From contig NZ_AUDI01000016.1 of assembly GCF_000425385.1 (NCBI RefSeq), positions 124,001-188,000 of the forward strand: DNA of 64,000 nucleotides, written 5' to 3'. The stretch is from Pseudoduganella violaceinigra DSM 15887. Its GTDB lineage: Bacteria > Pseudomonadota > Gammaproteobacteria > Burkholderiales > Burkholderiaceae_D. Positions 23,501 through 32,537 of this stretch are shown here, piece after piece (the first letter of the stretch is position 1; each line of letters begins with the position of its first letter). The translations under genes and the position numbers were made by a program. The notes under the pieces were generated by a model. That model was not told where the DNA came from and searched no databases. It was given only the letters and a program-made list of their open reading frames with translations.

Positions 23501-23510
23501 CATTGATCAA
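23482..23510 (-). promoter_or_regulatory. Candidate cassette promoter Pc
   Basis: On the minus strand TTGATC (23505-23510), a 17-base spacer and CATAAT (23482-23487) form a sigma-70-type promoter pointed at attI and the cassettes. In the opposite direction TTGACG (23462-23467), 16 bases, TATGAC (23484-23489) is a weaker candidate for intI. Confidence 0.55.
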
Positions 23511-23513
23511 TGT
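23500..23513. promoter_or_regulatory. 14-bp perfect palindrome in the integron control region
   Basis: ACATTGATCAATGT is its own reverse complement. It covers the -35 element of the candidate Pc and lies just past the candidate intI promoter, so a bound dimer could affect both. It does not look like a LexA box, and no CTGT-N8-ACAG site was seen upstream of intI. Confidence 0.4.
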
Positions 23514-23573
23514 CTAGGTTCTCCGGTTGAAACCGCGCGAACATAAAGCGTCCCGCCGCCGGAGAAAAACGTC

Positions 23574-24539
23574 ATGCATTCAAATGAGCCGAAGCTGCTT
23601 GACCGCGTTCGCGCGCTGATTCGAACAATGCATTACAGCATTCGAACCGAAATCACCTACGTAGAATGGGCCCGGCGCTACATCCTTTTTCATAAGAAGC
23701 GCCATCCCGCCGAAATGGGTAAAGATGAGATCGAAGCCTTTCTAACCCATCTCGCCGTCAATCGACGCGTATCGGCATCCACTCAATCGCAGGCTAAAGC
23801 CGCCCTACTCTTTCTTTACCAAAAGGTCCTGAAACTCGAAGTCGACTGGTTGAAAGACGTCGTCTCCGCCAAGCAGCCCCAACGCCTGCCAACTGTCCTG
23901 ACAATTGACGAAGCGAAGTCCTTACTGTCGCGAACTGAGGGAAATGTTTGGCTTATCGCATCTTTGTTATACGGCAGCGGACTGCGCCTCATGGAGGCTT
24001 GCCGCTTGCGCGTCCTGGATGTTGACTTCAACATGCCGCAAATTACAGTCCGAAATGGGAAAGGCGCCAAGGACCGCGTCACCATGCTGCCGGAATCGCT
24101 TGTCGCGCCGCTCACATCGCATCTGGATCTGGTCAGGCTACAACATCAGCGCGACTGCAATCAAGGCGGCGGAGACGTCTATTTGCCATTTGCCTTAGAT
24201 CGAAAATATCCCGCAGCGGAAAGGGAATGGAAATGGCAATATGTTTCTCCCGCAGACAGCCTCTCGCAAGATCCGCGCTCGGGCGCAGTCCGGCGTCATC
24301 ATTTTGACGAACAACGTGTTCAGCGTGCAGTGAGGCAGGCTGCGCAGGACGCCAATATCCAGAAGAAGGTGACGCCGCATACCTTACGCCATAGCTTTGC
24401 AACGCATTTACTGCAAAGCGGCTGTGACATTCGGACCGTCCAGGAGCTACTCGGCCACAAAGACGTTCGCACGACCCAGATTTATACGCACGTCCTCAAT
24501 CGTGGCGGCAATGCCGTCCTCAGTCCGCTGGATCGCTAG
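23574..24539 (+). CDS. intI: Integron integrase IntI (tyrosine recombinase)
   Basis: 321 residues. N-terminal SAM-like core-binding domain ([20 protein letters not shown]). The catalytic set is R138 ([12 protein letters not shown]), H269 and R272 ([12 protein letters not shown]), H295 ([11 protein letters not shown]) and Y304. Each is exactly eight positions earlier than in IntI1 (R146, H277, R280, H303, Y312). The IntI-specific insertion is present at about 216-244 ([22 protein letters not shown]), which separates it from XerC/D. The gene is full length and reads away from the array. GGAG 10 bases upstream of ATG is the likely ribosome binding site. Confidence 0.97.
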   Translation: MHSNEPKLLDRVRALIRTMHYSIRTEITYVEWARRYILFHKKRHPAEMGKDEIEAFLTHLAVNRRVSASTQSQAKAALLFLYQKVLKLEVDWLKDVVSAKQPQRLPTVLTIDEAKSLLSRTEGNVWLIASLLYGSGLRLMEACRLRVLDVDFNMPQITVRNGKGAKDRVTMLPESLVAPLTSHLDLVRLQHQRDCNQGGGDVYLPFALDRKYPAAEREWKWQYVSPADSLSQDPRSGAVRRHHFDEQRVQRAVRQAAQDANIQKKVTPHTLRHSFATHLLQSGCDIRTVQELLGHKDVRTTQIYTHVLNRGGNAVLSPLDR

Positions 24540-24553
24540 CGTTACCTTAGGCA

Positions 24554-25303
24554 TCAGCTTTGCGGCGCCGGCATGTCGCACGAACTATAACCGTCCTTGT
24601 CATGCAGCACACAAGACTTTCGGACGAACTTGGAGTCGGCCAGCTGGTAAATGGTTGTGTACAACCCATACGTCTTCGGCGCTTGTTCAACGAGGACTAG
24701 CTTGCCATTGACTTTATCGTCAAGCACTTGCAACCCGTACGAAGCCCAATCCCCATGTGCCGGTTTGAAGCCCTTCTTCGAATCGGAGAGCATCACGAAG
24801 TAGGCATTGGTCTGGTTATTCGAAAAATCCCGGCAGTAGTACCTGTCGGAGATGATGTAATCTTTGATGCCATCACCATTCAAGTCGAAACGGTCCGCAG
24901 TCACGGCCTGGCCCAGCGACTCTAGGCCGTAACCGTGCTTTTTGAGGCAGGCTTCATCGGCTTCATTATCGTACTCGTTATAGCATGCGGATTTATCGCC
25001 AAGACGTTCCGAAACCAGCTGTCCGGAGCAGCGCGCGAGCATATCAGCCAGCTCGCGCCCCTTCGGCCATTTCGCAAGCTGCGACCGCAGCGACTGTGCC
25101 ACCGGTTCCGGAACATAATCCGGCTCCTCGGGCTTTACCAGGCGCGGTTTGCCAATCAGGCTGTTGGCGCTGCCCTGCAGTATTTTCAGGTTGGATATGC
25201 GGACATCTTCTTCCGATACGCCGCTTACCTTCTCGCCGCAGGCCGATATTAAGAGCGCGCACGACATGGCCAGGAAGGCGGTGGACTTCGGTTGGCAGGA
25301 CAT
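24554..25303 (-). CDS. Lipoprotein with EF-hand-like calcium loop
   Basis: 249 residues from ATG 25303, chosen because it starts a lipoprotein signal (FLAMSCALLISAC). The earlier Met at 25369 lies inside the upstream gene. FDLNGDGIKDYI has the DxNxDGxxD layout of an EF-hand or FG-GAP-like loop. Several cysteines (CSGQ, SACYNEYD, EACLKK, YYCRD, SCVLHD, SCDMP) suggest a disulphide-rich periplasmic protein. It converges with intI 14 bases away and starts one base after the neighbouring gene's stop. No attC at either end. Confidence 0.72.
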   Translation of the reverse strand: MSCQPKSTAFLAMSCALLISACGEKVSGVSEEDVRISNLKILQGSANSLIGKPRLVKPEEPDYVPEPVAQSLRSQLAKWPKGRELADMLARCSGQLVSERLGDKSACYNEYDNEADEACLKKHGYGLESLGQAVTADRFDLNGDGIKDYIISDRYYCRDFSNNQTNAYFVMLSDSKKGFKPAHGDWASYGLQVLDDKVNGKLVLVEQAPKTYGLYTTIYQLADSKFVRKSCVLHDKDGYSSCDMPAPQS

Positions 25304-25304
25304 T

Positions 25305-25694
25305 TCAGCGCGGCCCTTCCGGCGCGACGGCATTCGCGGCTTGCTTACATTGCTCCACATTGGACGCAAAACGCGGCAGGAATGCAGGGTCCTCGCATTG
25401 CTTATCCGGTGTAGGCGTACGACAGATTCCTGCCACGATCATGGCGATCACGGCATCAGCGCAGCGCGGCGCAGTTTCAATCTTCGCCCCATACTGGCTA
25501 ATGAGCGCCATCATGCGCGCGTATGCCTCGCCGAAATATTTGCTATCGTCCGCCTGCACCGCGCTGTCCATCAACGGCAGTTCGGTAGAAAGGAATTCGT
25601 CTGCCGCAATAGCAAACGGCTTGGCCTCTTTACTTGCATGCGCGACCGAGACAGCAAGGAGCGCGAGGCATGCTGCCATCACATTTCGTTTCAT
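25305..25694 (-). CDS. Exported hypothetical protein
   Basis: 129 residues with signal peptide (KRNVMAACLALLAVSVAHA). Mature part helical with four cysteines (RCAD, ICRT, QCED, QCKQ). Directly upstream of the lipoprotein gene, separated by one base, so co-transcribed with it. Not recognised. Confidence 0.68.
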   Translation of the reverse strand: MKRNVMAACLALLAVSVAHASKEAKPFAIAADEFLSTELPLMDSAVQADDSKYFGEAYARMMALISQYGAKIETAPRCADAVIAMIVAGICRTPTPDKQCEDPAFLPRFASNVEQCKQAANAVAPEGPR

Positions 25695-25706
25695 GTTTGC
25701 TTTGGT

Positions 25707-26228
25707 TTAGCTCACCATTTCAGGGAACCAGTAAAGATAGAGCGCGGTTTCGTTGGCCACGGCAGCCTGCGTGCGATACGAAAACCGGTCAAATCCGCCG
25801 ACCTGGAAGCCATTTCGAAAATACACTTTGCACGCCGCGACGTTATTGGTCTGCGTCTCCAGCCGAACGCCTTTGAGTTGCCGCTCAAGCGCCCAAGACT
25901 TTGCAAAATCAATCAGTCCCGTAGCGACGCCCCTTCCACGGAATTCGCGGGCGACCACAATATGTTCGATGGAAGCCAGCTCATTCCACGTCGGCGCCAG
26001 TTCTACCTTGCCAACCAGCCCATTGTTTACAAATGCGCCGTAGGATTCGACTTCATCGCCCCACTCTTCCGCAGCATCGTATGCCTTGGAGAACGGTTCG
26101 ACCGCCCGCACTGTCAGTTTGATTTCACCGTCGACAAGGTCAATATCAAACACTTCGCCGGACGTAAAAACGTTCTCCTCGCGATCCAGCGGGCTAGGCG
26201 CTTGTTCATGGATCCGCCTGATTTCCAT
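25707..26228 (-). CDS. GNAT N-acetyltransferase, streptothricin acetyltransferase-like
   Basis: 173 residues. The GNAT motif A is EFRGRGVATGLIDFAKSWA, giving the acetyl-CoA R/Q-x-x-G-x-G/A loop. LKGVRLETQTNNVAACKVY and FRNGFQVGGFDRFSYRT match the streptothricin acetyltransferase (Sat) type more closely than general GNAT proteins. Sat enzymes acetylate the beta-lysine of streptothricin. Resistance activity here is inference. It lies between the integron flank and ruvA but is not a cassette, since no attC adjoins it. Confidence 0.75.
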   Translation of the reverse strand: MEIRRIHEQAPSPLDREENVFTSGEVFDIDLVDGEIKLTVRAVEPFSKAYDAAEEWGDEVESYGAFVNNGLVGKVELAPTWNELASIEHIVVAREFRGRGVATGLIDFAKSWALERQLKGVRLETQTNNVAACKVYFRNGFQVGGFDRFSYRTQAAVANETALYLYWFPEMVS

Positions 26229-26237
26229 GTTCGAATA

Positions 26238-26816
26238 TCAGCCTTTGGACAGCGCTTTGAGTGCTTGCTTGATGCCGTCAGAGACGGTCGAACCCGCAGG
26301 CACGGTCTTCAGCGCCTGCAGCGCTTCCTTATCCGAGTAGCCCAGCGCCAGCAACGCGTTCAGGATATCGGATTGCGAATCGTGGACCGGATGCGCGCCG
26401 GTTGCGCCGATGTCGGCCCCCAGCTTACCCTTCAGTTCCAGCAGCAGGCGTTCGGCGGTTTTCTTGCCGATGCCGGGAATCTTCACCAGTCGGCCGGCTT
26501 CCTGCAGCGTCACAGCTTGCGCCAGATCGGCGATGGACAGGCCGGACAGGATCGACAGCGCGGTGCGCGCGCCGACGCCGCTGATCTTGATCAATTGCCG
26601 GAAGACAGCGCGCTCCTCGGCGTTACCGAAGCCGAACAGCAGATGGGCGTCTTCGCGGATCGTCAGGTGCGTGAACAGGCTGACCTTTTCGCCCACGCCG
26701 GGCAAGTTGTAAAAGGTCGACATCGGCACATCGACTTCATAGCCGACGCCTTGCACGTCTACCAGCAGTTGCGGGGGATTCTTTTCGAGCAGGATGCCGG
26801 TGAGACGACCGATCAT
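26238..26816 (-). CDS. ruvA: Holliday junction DNA helicase subunit RuvA
   Basis: 192 residues, standard length. N-terminal OB fold ([20 protein letters not shown]), two HhH motifs in the middle ([20 protein letters not shown] and [20 protein letters not shown]) and a C-terminal UBA-like domain ([17 protein letters not shown]) that binds RuvB. RuvA tetramers bind four-way junctions and load RuvB. ruvB, which usually follows ruvA, is not here: the next gene is the acetyltransferase. Confidence 0.97.
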   Translation of the reverse strand: MIGRLTGILLEKNPPQLLVDVQGVGYEVDVPMSTFYNLPGVGEKVSLFTHLTIREDAHLLFGFGNAEERAVFRQLIKISGVGARTALSILSGLSIADLAQAVTLQEAGRLVKIPGIGKKTAERLLLELKGKLGADIGATGAHPVHDSQSDILNALLALGYSDKEALQALKTVPAGSTVSDGIKQALKALSKG

Positions 26817-26835
26817 ATTGTTCCTTTGGATTCGA

Positions 26836-27372
26836 TTAGCCGACCAGGCGGCCGCGCTTCATGCGCAGTCCGGACAAGGCGGGATGGACGTTGGTGACCA
26901 CCGACAGTGTGGCCTGGCTGTGGGCATGGCAGATCGCGATGCCCAGCGCATCGGCGGCATCGGTGCCGGGCAGGCCGGGCAGCGCCAGCAGGCGCGCGAC
27001 CATGTCCTGCACCTGCGCCTTGGTGGCGCGGCCGGTGCCGACAACGGCTTGCTTCAACTGGGTCGGGGAGTATTCGGCGACGTTGAGTTCGTGCGTCACC
27101 AGTGCGCATATCGCAGCGCCGCGGGCTTGCCCCAGCAGCAGGGTCGATTGCGGGTTGACGTTGACGAAGACTTTTTCGATTGCGGCGCAATCGGGCTTGT
27201 AGGTGGCAGCCACTTCGGCCACGCCGTCGAGGATGACCTTAAGCCGCTGCGGCAGCTCCCCCTCGCCGCTCTTGATGGTGCCGGAGGCGATGTAGCGCAG
27301 CTTGTTGCCCACTTTTTGGATAACGCCAAAGCCAGTGGTGCGCAAGCCGGGGTCGATGCCGAGAATAATCAT
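26836..27372 (-). CDS. ruvC: Holliday junction resolvase RuvC
   Basis: 178 residues. The RNase H-like fold begins [17 protein letters not shown], with the first catalytic Asp in [18 protein letters not shown] carries the catalytic Glu, and [16 protein letters not shown] carries the C-terminal Asp pair. It cuts Holliday junctions together with RuvAB. 19 bases separate it from ruvA, so they form one operon. Confidence 0.97.
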   Translation of the reverse strand: MIILGIDPGLRTTGFGVIQKVGNKLRYIASGTIKSGEGELPQRLKVILDGVAEVAATYKPDCAAIEKVFVNVNPQSTLLLGQARGAAICALVTHELNVAEYSPTQLKQAVVGTGRATKAQVQDMVARLLALPGLPGTDAADALGIAICHAHSQATLSVVTNVHPALSGLRMKRGRLVG

Positions 27373-27390
27373 TCCGGGATTTTACGGCAG

Positions 27391-27520
27391 AAACCGGTAA
27401 ACCGGTGTCAGACCCACAGGGTCAGACACCGTCTGAGCCCAGTTTGCGGCCACAAAAACACCTGCGGCCTTCGCGCAGACAGTGTCAGACCCTCGGGTCT
27501 GACACTGGTTTACCGGTTTT
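27391..27520. repeat. Inverted-repeat intergenic element, copy A
   Basis: 130 bp between purH and ruvC. The ends AAACCGGTAAACC and GGTTTACCGGTTTT are inverted. Each end contains a small hairpin: GGTGTCAGACCC-ACA-GGGTCAGACACC at the left and AGTGTCAGACCC-TC-GGGTCTGACACT at the right. The outer arms match over about 25 bases with one difference. The right end supplies part of the purH stop codon. Confidence 0.85.
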
Positions 27521-29093
27521 AATGACGGAAGTGACGGGTACCGGTGTACAGCATCACCACACCACGCTCATCGGCAGCATCAATCACTTCCTGGTCGCGC
27601 ATGGAGCCGCCCGGCTGGATCACGCAGGTAGCCCCCGCATCCACCACCACATCCAGGCCATCGCGGAACGGGAAGAACGCATCGGAAGCCACCACGGAGC
27701 CTTGCAGCGACAGACCGGCATTCTGCGCCTTGATCGACGCAATACGCGCCGAATCGATACGCGACATCTGCCCCGCACCCACGCCCAACGTCATATTGCC
27801 GCCGCAGAAGACGATGGCGTTCGACTTGACGTACTTGGCCACGCGCCATGCGAACATCAGGTCCGCCAGCTGCTGCTGGGTAGGCTGCAGCTTGGTCACC
27901 ACGCGCAGTTCCGACTGCAGCACATTCTTCGCGTCAGCCGACTGCACCAGCAGGCCGCCGCCCACGCGCTTGAAGTCCATCGCATTCACGCCGTCACCCA
28001 GCGGGATTTCCAGCAGACGCACATTCTGCTTGGCGGACATGATCTGGCGCGCTTCAGCGGTGAAGGAAGGAGCGATCAGCACTTCCACGAACAGTTTGGC
28101 CAGTTCGGTGGCGGCAGCGCCATCCACTTCCACGTTGAAGGCGATGATGCCGCCGAAAGCGGAGGTCGGATCGGTCTTCAGCGCGCGCTGGTAGGCTTCC
28201 AGGGCGTTTGCGCCCAGGGCCACGCCGCACGGGTTGGCGTGCTTGATGATCACGCAGGCGGTGGAGCCCATGGACTTCACGCACTCCCACGCCGCATCGG
28301 CGTCGGCGATGTTATTGAACGAGAGCTCCTTGCCCTGCAGCTGGCGGTAGTTGGCCAGCGCGCCGGCCACCGGGGCCAGGTCGCGGTAGAAGGCGGCCGA
28401 CTGGTGCGGGTTTTCGCCGTAGCGCATGTCCTGCACCTTCTCGAAGGCCACATTCAGAGTTGCCGGGTAGGCGGAACGGGTCTCGTGCTTGCGGTCCGGG
28501 CCCAGGCTGGAGAAGTAGTTGGTGATGGCGCCGTCGTACTGCGCGGTGTGCGCATAGACTTTCTTGGCCAGGTTGAAGCGGGTTTCGTAGGTAACGTAGC
28601 CGGGGGCGTTGTCGGTGCCCTTCATTTCCGCCAGCACCGCGCCGTAGTCGTGCGGGTCGCAGATCACCACCACATCCTTGTGGTTCTTGGCGGCGGAGCG
28701 CAGCATGGCCGGGCCGCCGATGTCGATATTCTCGATCGCGTCTTCCAGCGAGCATTCGGCCTTGGCCACGGTCGCCTGGAACGGATACAGGTTCACCACC
28801 ACCATGTCGATGGTCGGGATGCTGTGCTCTTCCAGCTTGGCGACGTGCTCAGGGAAGTCGCGGCGCGCCAGGATGCCGCCGTGGACTTTCGGGTGCAGCG
28901 TCTTCACGCGGCCATCCAGCATTTCCGGGAAACCGGTGTAGTCGGCCACTTCGGTGACCGGCACGCCGTTATCGGCCAGCAGTTTTGCGGTGCCGCCGGT
29001 GGACAGGATGTTGACGCCCATGGCCGACAGGGCCTTGGCGAAATCCAGCACGCCGGTCTTGTCGGAAACGGAGATGAGAGCTTGTTTGATCAT
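27519..29093 (-). CDS. purH: Bifunctional AICAR formyltransferase / IMP cyclohydrolase
   Basis: 524 residues. N-terminal MGS-like IMP cyclohydrolase domain ([40 protein letters not shown]), then the AICAR transformylase ([36 protein letters not shown]). It catalyses the last two steps of purine synthesis, AICAR to IMP. Directly downstream of fis. The TAA stop is the first triplet at the boundary with the repeat element. Confidence 0.98.
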   Translation of the reverse strand: MIKQALISVSDKTGVLDFAKALSAMGVNILSTGGTAKLLADNGVPVTEVADYTGFPEMLDGRVKTLHPKVHGGILARRDFPEHVAKLEEHSIPTIDMVVVNLYPFQATVAKAECSLEDAIENIDIGGPAMLRSAAKNHKDVVVICDPHDYGAVLAEMKGTDNAPGYVTYETRFNLAKKVYAHTAQYDGAITNYFSSLGPDRKHETRSAYPATLNVAFEKVQDMRYGENPHQSAAFYRDLAPVAGALANYRQLQGKELSFNNIADADAAWECVKSMGSTACVIIKHANPCGVALGANALEAYQRALKTDPTSAFGGIIAFNVEVDGAAATELAKLFVEVLIAPSFTAEARQIMSAKQNVRLLEIPLGDGVNAMDFKRVGGGLLVQSADAKNVLQSELRVVTKLQPTQQQLADLMFAWRVAKYVKSNAIVFCGGNMTLGVGAGQMSRIDSARIASIKAQNAGLSLQGSVVASDAFFPFRDGLDVVVDAGATCVIQPGGSMRDQEVIDAADERGVVMLYTGTRHFRH

Positions 29094-29185
29094 AGCTGTG
29101 GGGGGAAGGTTATGGGAAATCTGTCGAACCCACCGGCCCCACGGCCCGTCGCGGCCTGAGTAGGGACCGGGACGCGGAATCAGCC

Positions 29186-29419
29186 TTAGAGCAGGCCGTG
29201 TTCCTGTAATTTCTTGCGCAAAGTATTGCGGTTAATGCCCAGCATCTGGGCTGCGTGCGACTGGTTGCCGTCTGCGCGGCCCATCACCACTTCGAGGATA
29301 GGACGCTCAACGGTCATCACCACCATGTCGTAAACGTTCGAAGCTTGCTGCTCGCCCAGGTCATTGAAGTAGTCTTCCAGGCTTTTCTGGACTACTTCCT
29401 GAATGCTTTCTTTGCTCAT
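29186..29419 (-). CDS. fis: Fis-family nucleoid-associated DNA-binding protein
   Basis: 77 residues, typical of betaproteobacterial Fis. Helices A and B ([18 protein letters not shown]) form the dimer, and the C-terminal helix-turn-helix is [19 protein letters not shown]. Binds degenerate sites, bends DNA and regulates stable RNA and other promoters. It follows dusB, the conserved dusB-fis pair. Confidence 0.96.
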   Translation of the reverse strand: MSKESIQEVVQKSLEDYFNDLGEQQASNVYDMVVMTVERPILEVVMGRADGNQSHAAQMLGINRNTLRKKLQEHGLL

Positions 29420-29462
29420 TTTTTGTCTGTATGTTGCTAACTATTGCCAGTGCAGGCGCGGT

Positions 29463-30479
29463 TCACGCAGCCAGCGGTTCTTCGGCGAGGCGGTATTGTA
29501 ACCGCTCGCCGTATTTCCATTGGGATTCGAAGAAACTGTCGACTGCGCGCAGTTGTTCTGCGGTCGACTCGAGGCGGTTCATCTCCTGCCGGAATTCCTC
29601 CCCGCCCGGGAGGTCGCGCACATACCAGCCGATATGCTTGCGCGCGGTGCGCACGCCCAGGAATTCGCCGTAGAAGGCGTAATGGGCCTGCAGGTGTTCG
29701 TCCATCAGCTTGCGCACCTCGGCCACCAGTGGCGCCGGCAGATGTTCGCCGGTGCGCAGGAAATGGTCGATTTCGCGGAAGATCCAGGGACGTCCCTGGG
29801 CGGCGCGGCCGATCATGACGGCATCGGCGCCGGTCTTGTCGAGCACATAACGCGCTTTCTCAGGGGTGGTGATATCGCCGTTGGCGACCACCGGGATGTT
29901 GACTGCGGCCTTGACGGCGGCAATGGTGTCGTATTCGGCGTCGCCGGTATAGCCGTCGGCGCGGGTGCGGCCGTGCAGCGTCAGCATCTGGATGCCGGCT
30001 TGCTCGGCGATGCGGGCGATGCGCAGGGCGTTCTTGTTCTCGCGGTTCCAGCCGGTGCGGAATTTCAGGGTGACGGGCACGTTCACGGCCGGCACCACCG
30101 CTTCCAGGATGCGCTGGACCAGGTCTTCATGCTGCAACAGGGCCGAACCGCACCAGTTGTTGCAGACCTTTTTCACCGGGCAGCCCATATTGATATCGAT
30201 GATCTGGGCGCCCCGGTCGACGTTGAACTTGGCGCAATCGGCCAGTTCTTCCGGCACCGCGCCGGCGATCTGCACCGCCTTCGGCTCCATCTCGCCCGTG
30301 TGGTCGGTGCGGCGCGACGACTTCTCGCTGGCCCACAGGCGCGGGTTGGACGCCGCCATCTCGGACACCGCATAGCCCGCGCCCAATTCCTTGCACAATT
30401 GGCGGAATGGGCGGTCCGTCACGCCAGCCATGGGCGCGACAAAGACGTTATTGCGGAGCTCGTGAGGTCCGATTTTCAC
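29463..30479 (-). CDS. dusB: tRNA-dihydrouridine synthase B
   Basis: 338 residues. FMN-binding TIM barrel beginning FVAPMAGVTDRPFRQL. GCPVKKVCNNWCGSALL contains the catalytic cysteine and phosphate-binding segment, and DAVMIGRAAQGRPWIF the second FMN loop. Reduces specific uridines in tRNA D-loops with NADPH. First gene of the dusB-fis-purH-ruvC-ruvA cluster. Confidence 0.96.
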   Translation of the reverse strand: MKIGPHELRNNVFVAPMAGVTDRPFRQLCKELGAGYAVSEMAASNPRLWASEKSSRRTDHTGEMEPKAVQIAGAVPEELADCAKFNVDRGAQIIDINMGCPVKKVCNNWCGSALLQHEDLVQRILEAVVPAVNVPVTLKFRTGWNRENKNALRIARIAEQAGIQMLTLHGRTRADGYTGDAEYDTIAAVKAAVNIPVVANGDITTPEKARYVLDKTGADAVMIGRAAQGRPWIFREIDHFLRTGEHLPAPLVAEVRKLMDEHLQAHYAFYGEFLGVRTARKHIGWYVRDLPGGEEFRQEMNRLESTAEQLRAVDSFFESQWKYGERLQYRLAEEPLAA

Positions 30480-30602
30480 TTAGTAAATCCGTAAGACATG
30501 GCGGGAAAGGGGGGTATTTTAACCGATCCGCTGCCCAAAAACTAAGCACTATTTTTCGGAATATTTGTTGCCGCCGTGCCAATAGGCTAAAATTTTAGGC
30601 AA

Positions 30603-31826
30603 ATGACCTATCCCGCCCGACTGAACGCCCTTCTTTACGCCCTGCTCCTGTCTTTCGGCGCGCCCGCCATGGCCGTCGCGGAGCCCGATACACCGCCAGC
30701 CGCAAGCGCCGCCGTGGTCAGCCCTGCCCATGCCGCGAACCTGCGCCAGATCATCGAAAACATCCAGCTGCACGAGTACCTGCGCCGCCAGCCGGCGCCG
30801 GCAGGGATCGGCGACTTCGAACGCCAATTCGCGCTACTTTTTGCCCGCCATACGACCGAAGATGAATTGATCCGGCGCCTGACACCCAGCCTGGCCAGGA
30901 TTATTCACCCTCAGCTGGCTGCACAACTGGCCAAGCTGGTCAACTCACCGGCATTTCGTGCACGCGAATCGCGCGCGGCGACCGGCAGCTTCGGCTCCCC
31001 TAGCAGCGCGGAAGCCGCCGAATTGCGGCGCATCGATGCCGATCCCGCCATGGCGGAGTTCCGGCGGCTGCGTCCGGCAATGACGACGGCGGTCAGCAAC
31101 ACGGTCCGGCAATGGTCGATGGAATTCGGCGCACAGCTGAACGCCAGTGCGTGGGCCTTGATCGATAAGCTGGAAGACGATTTGCGCACCGCACCCGAAT
31201 CGTCCTACCGCAGCGTGGAAATCGGCAGCGTAGGCTTCGAGCCCCTGGACCAGGTCATACGCTCGATAGGCAAAAGTATCATCAGGTTCAACAAAGCCTT
31301 CAAACGGCAAGAAAAAGAAATGAAGGCGGCCCACTATGATGAGTACTTTATAGCAAAGAATCTGGCCAACACCCAGTACCTGGCCAATGCTGAAAGAGTG
31401 ATCGACCAGGCGGAATGGATTCTTGAAAACACGCTGACCGAATTGAACGCCGCCATCAAGGAACGTGAGGAGGGCATTGCAAAAAGCTCAATGTCCAGCC
31501 AGCCCGAATTCCGCGCCAAGAACGACAACACAACGGCCATGCTGTACTCCTTTGCCGGCGATTACGGTGAAGCCGTGCGCCGCATGACAACACAGCACCG
31601 CAAAGTAGTAGCCTTCATGCAGACCCACCTGTTCAACGTGACTGTTAAGGACGATAAGCTGATCTTCAGCGATGAGAACGACCTTCAACAGGCGACCGAG
31701 GTATTGGACCAGCTGCGGCAGGCAAGAGCGAAGGTGGAGGAAGTCGTCGCCAACCTGGCCGCGCGCGAAACGCAACTGCGCGGACAGCAGCCAAGGACTC
31801 CCTCTTCACTGCGCGGCGGCTCTTGA
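30603..31826 (+). CDS. Exported hypothetical protein
   Basis: 407 residues. A signal peptide ends near AMAVAEP. The mature protein is almost entirely helical, with charged stretches able to form coiled coils (FKRQEKEMKAAHYDEYFIA, VLDQLRQARAKVEEVVANLA). Only hydrophobic segment is the signal peptide, and no cysteines are seen after it. Not recognised. Transcribed divergently from dusB, convergent with the phosphatase gene. Confidence 0.7.
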   Translation: MTYPARLNALLYALLLSFGAPAMAVAEPDTPPAASAAVVSPAHAANLRQIIENIQLHEYLRRQPAPAGIGDFERQFALLFARHTTEDELIRRLTPSLARIIHPQLAAQLAKLVNSPAFRARESRAATGSFGSPSSAEAAELRRIDADPAMAEFRRLRPAMTTAVSNTVRQWSMEFGAQLNASAWALIDKLEDDLRTAPESSYRSVEIGSVGFEPLDQVIRSIGKSIIRFNKAFKRQEKEMKAAHYDEYFIAKNLANTQYLANAERVIDQAEWILENTLTELNAAIKEREEGIAKSSMSSQPEFRAKNDNTTAMLYSFAGDYGEAVRRMTTQHRKVVAFMQTHLFNVTVKDDKLIFSDENDLQQATEVLDQLRQARAKVEEVVANLAARETQLRGQQPRTPSSLRGGS

Positions 31827-31892
31827 TCCAACGGTAGTCAGGGCAGGCCGTCCGTCCTGGAACGGCATTATGGCCGGGCGAACGACATGGAT

Positions 31893-32537
31893 TCAGACGA
31901 TATCGTCCCGCGCGGCAGCCTGGAGGTGTGCCGCGTCCCCCCACTGCTCCAGGACCAGCAGACCGTCGCTGAACGCAAAGCGGTTGATGCTGGCGTTCTT
32001 GACCTGGAAATCGCGCGGCCCGTCGATCGACAGGCCGCAAGCCGCGCGGTAGGCGCATTCCAGCACGCCGCCGTGGGCCACGATCAAAATGGACTGCTGT
32101 GGGAAGCGCGCAGCCCATCGAGCGATGCCGTCCTGGCAACGCTGGTAGAACTGGCGGAAGCTCTCGGCCATCCGCGCCCCCGCCGGCATTACGGCGTCCA
32201 CATCCCTTGCCTGCCATTCGGCGAATTCGACCGGGTAGCGTTCGGCAATCTCGGTATATAAGAGCCCTTCAAAAGCGCCGTAGCCGCGCTCACGCAAGCC
32301 AGCGTCGGTGTGCAAGCGGATATGTGGATGGTGAACAGCCACCGCCTGCGCCGTTTGCACGGCGCGCGCCAAATCACTCGATATGATAGCGTCCAGCTTC
32401 TCCTCGGCCAGCGCCTGCGCCAGGGCTTCGGCCTGGCGCTCGCCTTCTTCATTCAGGGGGATGTCGGTGTGCCCTTGCAGGCGGCGCACGGCGTTCCAGG
32501 CGGTTTCGCCGTGGCGGATCAGCAGGATTCTAGTCAT
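31893..32537 (-). CDS. Histidine phosphatase (phosphoglycerate mutase-like)
   Basis: 214 residues from ATG 32537. The frame extends to 32708 only through the upstream gene. RHGETAWNAVRRLQGHTDIP contains the phosphohistidine RHG, and the second His is in LIVAHGGVLECAY. ERGYGAFEGL resembles GpmB/CobC-type phosphatases. The C-terminus is slightly longer than usual. Substrate unknown. It overlaps the PEBP-like gene by 4 bases. Confidence 0.9.
   Translation of the reverse strand: MTRILLIRHGETAWNAVRRLQGHTDIPLNEEGERQAEALAQALAEEKLDAIISSDLARAVQTAQAVAVHHPHIRLHTDAGLRERGYGAFEGLLYTEIAERYPVEFAEWQARDVDAVMPAGARMAESFRQFYQRCQDGIARWAARFPQQSILIVAHGGVLECAYRAACGLSIDGPRDFQVKNASINRFAFSDGLLVLEQWGDAAHLQAAARDDIV

Larger units (their letters stand above)
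18953..24539. mobile_element. Chromosomal integron: intI, attI, 11 cassettes with attC, decayed distal end
   Basis: Integrase gene at 23574 (plus strand), attI junction at 23438-23444, candidate Pc promoter at 23482-23510 firing leftward, then 11 minus-strand cassettes ending in attC at 23084, 22676, 22361, 21986, 21584, 21229, 20657, 20350, 19909, 19497 and 19069. A twelfth is degraded. No transposase, IS or tn402/sul-type genes flank it, which points to a sedentary chromosomal integron rather than a mobile class 1 type. The array is visibly AT-richer than the housekeeping genes around it. Confidence 0.93.

Noticed and set aside
23444..23573. LexA-type SOS box upstream of intI
   Set aside because: No CTGT-N8-ACAG-like sequence is visible in the control region.
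25305..26228. Genes right of intI as additional cassettes
   Set aside because: No attC on either side and they lie on the integrase side, opposite to attI.
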